64,000 bases of DNA, taken from NCBI GenBank assembly GCA_030386875.1, contig CM059575.1, forward strand, positions 13,850,293 through 13,914,292, in the 5' to 3' direction. Below are positions 57,967 to 64,000 of the stretch, piece after piece (positions within the stretch are counted from its first letter, which is position 1; each line of letters starts with the position of its first letter). A program made the translations under genes and the position numbers. Source of the DNA: Morinoia aosen (taxonomy: Eukaryota > Arthropoda > Malacostraca > Amphipoda > Talitridae). Under the pieces are notes generated by a model. The model searched no databases, had not been told where the DNA came from, and worked only from the letters and a program-made list of their open reading frames with translations.

Positions 57967-58262
57967 AATAAATAAATAAATAAATAATGAAGGCATCTAC
58001 GGATGCTTTATTTCCAACCAAGCCTGATACATATCACCTTGTACATTGGATTTTCAAATGCCTTATAACTAACGCCAGGACGCCATGACGCTTTCCCCCG
58101 GTCAAGACCGGTACCCATTTCAGACACCTGGGTAGAGTGGGGTATTGTGCTTGGAATTTTTCTCCTATACCCAACAGAGAAAATCGCCATGCCAGCGCCG
58201 AGTTCCGAACCCGGGTCCCGGCCGCACGGCGGCGGAACCTATAGCACACGGCTATCGCGAGC
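57967..58262 (-). repeat. tRNA-derived SINE
   Basis: Minus strand from 58262: GCTCGCGATAGCCGTGTGCTA contains an A-box-like GATAGCCGTGTGC. GGGTTCGGAAC (plus GTTCCGAACCC at about 58201-58211) is B-box-like. The A-to-B spacing is within the range of tRNA genes. A body of about 200 bp follows, and the 3' end runs into a TTTA repeat (plus-strand AAATAAATAAAT at 57967-57988). These are hallmarks of a tRNA-SINE. It is not the same sequence as the 38226 array. Confidence 0.55.
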
Positions 58263-59294
58263 ACGTACAAGTTGAGAGTGAACAGAAAAAAGACCATTAT
58301 CTCTAGTAAAATGCTAGTTGTCAGTCTAGTACACACATGTGTGCACATATACGCGCAAATATATACACATACACATGCACGCACATACACCAAACTCGTA
58401 AGGATACACAAATGCATTTCTATGCATCGAGGCAGTACATACGCATTCTATTTAGTGTCATACGCATAGCGTGCACACGTGCACATATATACAAGTAAGC
58501 ATGTGCGCGAATATCAGCGTCAACCAGTCAGTATAAACCAGAAATTCCAATCGAAGGAAACGGAGAAAATATCTTTTATTATGGCATGAATTTTATAAAA
58601 TTTCGTACTAAAAATAGTGGCACAAAACAGTCTACCTAAGTCTGAAACATGAAAACGATTGTGGGACGTGAATAAGAAAGAAAACATTAATGTCCTATAA
58701 AGGTTTCATATTAGAAAAAAAAATCACATTATCTTTGAAATACGGCGCAAATTGTCGGCAATTGATAAACAAACATAGGTATCACATTATTATAAGCATA
58801 TAACTATAAGCGTAATACTGCAGTATGAATGGATGATCACACAACGAATTTATTGCTTTTTTTACATGGATGCTTTACAATTTCATATTCGAAAGAAAAC
58901 CACATTATCTTTGTAATATGGTGCAGAATGTCTGCAATTGATAAACACACACACACACATAGGTACCATGACGGTCTAGTTTGATGCTTGCACAGAAATG
59001 GAGAGGAACGACATAAAATGCAACCTTCGACTGGTTTATCTACTCTAGTGCACACAGGGGTACGTGCACATATGCACACCCATATGCCCACGTACACCTA
59101 TATACGTACACACATATTCAAGTAAGCATGTTTGCAAATGGCAGCGTATAGGCGATCAAATCACAATACCTACGCATACTTTAAAACTGTTGTGTGATAT
59201 CTTGTATTATAAAACAATAAGCGAGGGAGATTTTTGAGCAATGGAGATACCAGGCAAATAAGATTCGACAGTACTTATTTTGTGTGTTCTGTAA
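58263..59294. other. Intron sequence with microsatellites and a diverged duplication
   Basis: CACATA-type microsatellites at 58330-58400 and 59040-59120. Segments around 58690-58790 and 58850-58960 are diverged copies of each other (CACATTATCTTTG...TGCAATTGATAAAC). No coding evidence. Confidence 0.5.
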
Positions 59295-60040
59295 CTACGG
59301 ATTATTCTTGAGACACAAGATGACGAGTTCTTTGGCTTTAAATTCTCTCGGTCTTTGAGGGACTTTAATACTCAGGGGAAGTTTGTTCCACAGTAAGGCA
59401 CCTGATATGGACAGAGCCTTCTGCCCTAAGTGAGATGAACGATAGTTGACTAAGACATTATTGTTTCTATTCGGTTTTTGATTGGTTACAGTGGGTGGAT
59501 GGAAACACACTATCTCAGCATTGCTCTGAGGAAGATATAACGAGGAGAATACATATTGGGCCTTCTGCATGAGAAGCCTTTCTTGGATAGGAATCCAGCC
59601 GAGTTTATTGAGGAGAGGGGTTACGTGATCACTTCTTCTGAAATTACCGTTGCATACCCCCTTCGCTGCAAAATTCATGCACTTTTGTAAGTCCCTTTGA
59701 AGGTATTTAGGTAAGTCTCCCTTATACTAGGCTGCAGTAGTCAATGCGCGATAACACAAGGGATTGAATTGCTAATAATCTGGATTTTCGTCTAGCACAC
59801 TTTTTATACGATGAAAAAACATTAAAGTTCCGTAGATTTTGTTGCAAGTAGTCTCAACGTGAGATTTGAAGGACATATTTCTATCGAACCAGATTCCTAG
59901 ATTTTTAACTTTTTCTGATGCATTTATTTTATCATTTCCAACTGCAAGAGTAAGATCTGAATTTTTTTAATTGCATCTTTGGATCCAAAAATAATGCATT
60001 GTGTTTTATTTGCATTTAATTTAAGACCATTTCGGTCTCA
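59295..60040 (-). pseudogene. LINE-B C-terminal region of ORF2
   Basis: Encodes the end of a CR1/Jockey-like RT protein: LVLSRIDYC near 59740, then LGWIPIQERLLMQKA, then a Leu/Lys-rich end at TAA 59295. Frameshifts and stops separate it from the catalytic part. The usual 3' untranslated region should follow below 59295. Confidence 0.8.
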
Positions 60041-61348
60041 CTATGATTTCAGGCTAGTCAGTAAAGTTTCGGCTTTTATTTGCGTCTGTGGTATCTCCGA
60101 TACAGAACTTGTTATTGCAATTTGAACATCATCTGCATACATTGAGATCCGTGTGTTAGAAGGCATTGGAGGGAAATCATTAATGAAAATAGAAAACAGT
60201 AGCGGACCAAGAATGGATCCTTGAGGAACACCAAAATTGTTTTGAATGAATGGGGACAATTTGTTTTCTATGCGGACTGCATGAGATCGATTTGACAAGT
60301 AACTTTCAAACCATTGCGTGTCTATTCCCAAGTTCAGTATTTTACGTAGAAGTCTATCATGTTCGACGCTATCGAACGCCCTAGAGAGATAGAGTAGCAG
60401 CAAGAGTGTTACATTCTTTTGATCGATGTCACTGTATATTTTTTCAGAGATATTTAGCAGAGCGTCTTGAGTGCTAGTATTTCTTCTATAGGCATATTGA
60501 TTTTGGTGGAGTAGATTTGACTCGTCCAGGTGAAACGACAGTTGATTTGTCACCACTTTCTCTAATAGTTTTGACATGACAGGCAAAAGACTGATGGGCT
60601 TGTAGTTTGATGCTGTATTTAGGTCACCACTTTTATGCAACGGTCTAATAATGGAGTGTTTCCAATGGTTTGGAAACATGTTGGTTACTATTGATGTATT
60701 AATTATCAGACGAAACCATGGTGCTGTAACAGGGAAACTGTCTTTGATATATTGACGACTGATACCATCATGTCCAATTGCCTTTGTGTTTTTTAGTGAG
60801 TATAAGATATTTTGTAACTCCGGTAAATCGACAGGGCGTGGTCTCCACTTGACATCAGTCCTCGAGGGTGCAGTGGGGCATGAATTTTCAATTGTCGTTT
60901 CATCTGGATTGGTACACACCTCACTGAAAACTTGAGCCCCTACTTTTGAAAAGAATGTGTTGAAATCTGTGGCTGTTGCCAAGGGATTTTCAAAATTGCT
61001 TTTGCGATCTAGATTTTTATATGGGGCTACCTCACTAATGATTTCCCAAGTTCGTTTCGGGTTATTTCTAGCCGTTATCAGTGCCTGGTGGAAGTGAGTT
61101 TGTTTCGCTTCAGTGATTTTCTTTCGAAGAATTTTCTCATGTTCTTTATATCTCTTGTATAAGGTACTGTTTGATCTATTTTTTTTGTACTCTCGCAAGT
61201 TAGCTTTCTTTATTCTGCTCATCTCTTTCACTTCGTCAGTAATCCAAACAGTCCGTTTTGGCTTGGTTTTTTTTGGTAACGTAAGGTGCACATTCGTCGA
61301 GAGCTGCTGTGAAGTTCTCGTTGAAGATTGACACTTGAATGTCAACAT
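60041..61348 (-). pseudogene. LINE-B reverse transcriptase
   Basis: Long open frame with RT blocks: KAIGHDGISRQYIK, HKSGDLNTASNYKPISLLP, QYAYRRNTSTQDALL and SRAFDSVEHDRLL. GVPQGSILGPLLF is followed by an intact catalytic M-Y-A-D-D. It starts after the linker region (WITDEVKEMSRIKK) and is shifted relative to the endonuclease frame. More intact than LINE-A, and from a different family judged by sequence. Confidence 0.92.
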
Positions 61349-61735
61349 CGTCAGATTGCTTCATTTTCTGGAATTCGGTGGACCTATCGAGAAGTTTTTC
61401 TTGAAATAGTTCTGCTGAATAGTGCCTTTTCGAGCGATAGGTCATTAAGCGGTATTTTTGTCTTTCCTTTGCAATATTAATTTCACATTCTATAGAGTGG
61501 TGATCGGAAATAGAAGGTGATATTACTGTACTAAGTATTGCAGTGGGATTATTTATGATTGCTAGATCGAGGAGAGTTGCAGAGACTTTAGTGATGCGAG
61601 TCGGTTCTTTGACCATTTGTGATAGGCTTAGTTTATACAATAGTTTGCTTAGCTGATTGTTTTTGTCCGTTAGGTCAACATTAAAATCTCCGAAAGCAAA
61701 GAATGATTTTAGAAAGTTGACAAATGACTTGCAGC
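61236..61735 (-). pseudogene. LINE-B endonuclease C-terminal part, 5'-truncated
   Basis: Contains FAFGDFNVDL (GDFN) at about 61690-61720 and SISDHHSIECEI (SDHH), two catalytic blocks of the apurinic-type endonuclease. Upstream blocks are absent, so the element is truncated near 61735. The frame overlaps and is offset from the RT frame at 61236-61348. Confidence 0.85.
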
Positions 61736-62326
61736 TTGTGTTTCAATTTGCAATTGGGCTAATACATTTCAATTGTCTTTACATGCAGTTATAAAGCAAC
61801 AATTAAATCAATACACAGTTTTCCGTGTGCTATATGCTTTACCTATATTTTTGCTGCACATTTTGGAGGCATCCATTGCTTGGCCCAGCAAATCAAAGCT
61901 GATTTCTAATATAATGCTTGAGCATTTTGTTTGTTCTTTCACCTAGAGCTGTTTTACCTCCTGAACATATCTAGGAGAATGAGATCTTTTGAAGGAAGAA
62001 TGTGAAAACCCAATGCTAAATGTTAAGCATGCCATGTATTTGTTGAAATAGATTTTCATTCTTACGGATCATCTTTTTTGGTTGACTGTTTTCATTTTCT
62101 TCAGTCGCCAGTCGCTACTAACTTGCATATTTCTTAGGAAATGTGAGAGTAAAATGTTTTTTCCTGGTGATTTTACAATTCTTAATTGCTGTAAGAGAAC
62201 TCATAACTTATGTCGATTAGGAAATATTTGCTGTTACTCTGGGCCTCATAAAAATTATATCTCAGAAATTCTGATGCTAGTGGACAACCATGTTTGTGTT
62301 TCTCATGTATGGATTATTTTTTACAG
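61736..62326 (+). other. Intron 1 right part
   Basis: Non-coding, AT-rich. Ends with the pyrimidine-rich acceptor ATTTTTTACAG before exon 2 of the Harbinger gene. Confidence 0.6.
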
Positions 62327-62456
62327 GTGGCTGGCAGCAGATGATTCTTACACTTCTCTACAATATTTGACAAGAATATCTAAGCAGTCACTCTCCATCA
62401 TCATACCTGAAACTTGTGAGGCCATCTATGCTGTTCTTAAGGATGAATACATGAAG

Positions 62457-63019
62457 GTAAGGATCTCGTTGTAGTGTTGTGTTCAAATATTACTCTGTAA
62501 TGAGTATTATAATGTAATTAAACTGGCAAAATAAATGTTCTGAAATATGGAAAACATTTTAAAATTTACAGTACGTTGAAACCCCCAAAAATTTGGTAAT
62601 GAAATGAGTTAAGTGACTCACGCTTCAGCATGAATACAGTATTGACTTGATACAATAACCGAGCTGAATATAACGAGTAAACAATGTTCTTCAAATGCAG
62701 TCTGGTCTTGGGGTGCTACTTGAATTGATGAACAATCGCTCAGAAAGTTAGTCGTGTGCAAAGTACTTATATGATTTCTTTGATTGCTTTTCAGTTCGTT
62801 GTAACCTGCGACTAGTTCCATTTGCAATGATCTTTGAGATGCATGAGGTAAATGCATATTTTTGCAATGAATTAATGCATGGATAGTAGTGGAATTAATG
62901 TAATCACTGTCTTCTTCCAATAAAATTGCTCAGAACTCATGAAAAGATGTTTTATTAACCATCAAATACAGTTGTGGTGGACTTCAATCTGTAACTCTTT
63001 CTTTTTTACTCTTTTACAG
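62457..63019 (+). other. Intron 2 of the Harbinger gene
   Basis: Bounded by GTAAGGAT and CTCTTTTACAG. Phase is conserved, joining MK to TPQTQAEW. No features inside. Confidence 0.75.
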
Positions 63020-63796
63020 ACTCCACAAACTCAAGCAGAGTGGGAATCAGTAGCCAGTGATTTTTACCTGAAGTGGAACTTCCCGCACTGCATCGGAGCA
63101 CTCGATGGCAAACTCATACAACCCCCAAGAGAGAGTGGATCTTACTGCCTCAACTACAAGGGATCACACTCCATAATATTGCTCGCTCTTGTGAATGCTA
63201 ATTATGAATTTCTGCACGCAGACGTGGGAATGAATGGCAGGGTACCGGATGCCAGTGCCTGAGAAATGTCAAATTTGAAGCACTACATTGAAACTAATAA
63301 ATTAGGCATACCTTCTCCTCGAGCACTTCCTCACAGTGATGTGATCGCGCCCCACGCTATTGTAGCAGATGATGCATTCCCTATGAAAAGTTACTTAATG
63401 AAACCCTATTCATTGCGTGATTTGTCGCACCAACAACGCATTTTCAACTACCGATTGTCACATGCTCGAAGAGCTGCTGAAAATGCGTTTGGGATTCTTG
63501 CCAATAAGTTTAGAGTTTTTCTTTCACCCATCAATTTGCATCCCAAGAAAGTTGAGAAAATAGTTCTTGCCTGTTTAGCAATGCATAACATGCTGCGCCG
63601 CACATGCCCAGATTCATGGAATGTTGACCAAAGTTCTGGTGTGTCAATTGGAGAACATTGCCGCATGCCAACTCAGATGTTGGGCCTACAAACACATCCT
63701 CGCAATGTGGCTAGTGATGCTAAGACAGTGAGAGACTCCCTTGCCAAGTACTTTGTAGAAGAAGGTGCAGTATCTTGGCAAAATGATGTCTTGTGA

Positions 63797-64000
63797 TGGT
63801 GTGCAGTAGCAGGAATTAATATCCTTTAGATCTACTCAAGTGAACTATTCTTCATTCCCAGTTTTCAAAATAATGTAACCTGAATCTGAGCAAGGGGAGT
63901 AAACAGTTGAATATTTAATGTATTTATTATCCCAAGTGTACAGGACATTGATAGTTTACCTAAAAGAAGATAAACCCATTTCGAATGAACTTTCTAGGCC
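63797..64000 (+). other. 3' flank of the Harbinger transposase gene
   Basis: Untranslated sequence to the window edge. The right terminal inverted repeat is not reached. Confidence 0.5.

Larger units (their letters stand above)
56270..63796 (+). pseudogene. PIF/Harbinger transposase gene, three exons, one stop
   Basis: Exon 1 (56270-56592) follows a TTTTTGCAG acceptor and encodes the N-terminal region (RWRKPWLEYHQGCYNKL, FGILLQKITPLI). Exon 2 (62327-62456) encodes the helix-turn-helix-like part (WLAADDSYTSLQYLTRIS). Exon 3 (63020-63796) encodes the DDE_Tnp_4 nuclease: GALDGKLI (first D), NGRVPDAS (second D) and RAAENAFGIL (E), plus ADDAFPM and CLAMHNMLRR. Phases match across both introns. 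Intron 1 starts GCAAGT (GC-AG type); intron 2 is GTAAGG...TTTTACAG. A TGA at 63260-63262 replaces a conserved position just after the second D and breaks the protein. HARBI1-like. It is a transposon gene rather than a host gene, as far as can be judged. Confidence 0.88.

Overview
This window looks like arthropod nuclear DNA, probably insect. It is AT-rich, has split genes, and carries a typical arthropod transposon load: Ty3/gypsy, BEL/Pao, Ty1/copia primed by half of initiator tRNA-Met, non-LTR elements, PIF/Harbinger, hAT-like, Mutator-like and MITE elements, tRNA-derived repeats and a TTAGG-like array. I found no bacterial or phage gene and no certain single-copy host gene. Almost everything that can be recognised is a mobile element or its debris, much of it nested.

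Layout. (1) 2-1504: decayed Ty3/gypsy RT-RNase H running off the left edge. 2337-2533 is a structured-RNA-like block that recurs at 35206-35401. (2) 3545-4119: a MITE. (3) 5639-19532: a minus-strand gypsy element ('Gypsy-A') with 333-bp LTRs and a 4-bp target duplication. An intact Ty1/copia element (7973-12490) is inserted in its integrase gene. (4) 19590-22797: a broken plus-strand LINE split by a 532-bp Mutator-like element. (5) 23102-32857: a minus-strand BEL/Pao element with ~1-kb LTRs, whose leader holds an 1815-bp hAT-like element. (6) 34786-35280: five tandem cloverleaf-like hairpins. (7) 36373-37223: relic of a MADF-type accessory gene of a PIF/Harbinger transposon. (8) 38226-40319: eight tandem tRNA-derived units of 267 bp. 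(9) 43766-54078: a plus-strand gypsy element ('Gypsy-B') of the same lineage as Gypsy-A, whose 5' LTR carries a second copy of the MITE. (10) 54079 to the right edge: a PIF/Harbinger transposase gene in three exons, whose large first intron holds a minus-strand LINE and a tRNA-SINE.

How the parts fit. Gypsy-A and Gypsy-B share architecture: Gag with a zinc knuckle, the same U_UUU_UUA slippery heptamer just before the gag stop, then protease-RT-RNase H-integrase in the -1 frame. Downstream of pol, where env would lie, both carry a small ORF for a ~95-108 residue single-pass membrane protein. It starts MGN and fits the N-myristoylation consensus. Gypsy-A also has a small cysteine-rich, signal-peptide-like ORF there. 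The conserved membrane ORF and the covarying hairpin array are the two most unusual things here. Only the copia element looks fully intact; the other elements carry stops, frameshifts or changed catalytic residues.
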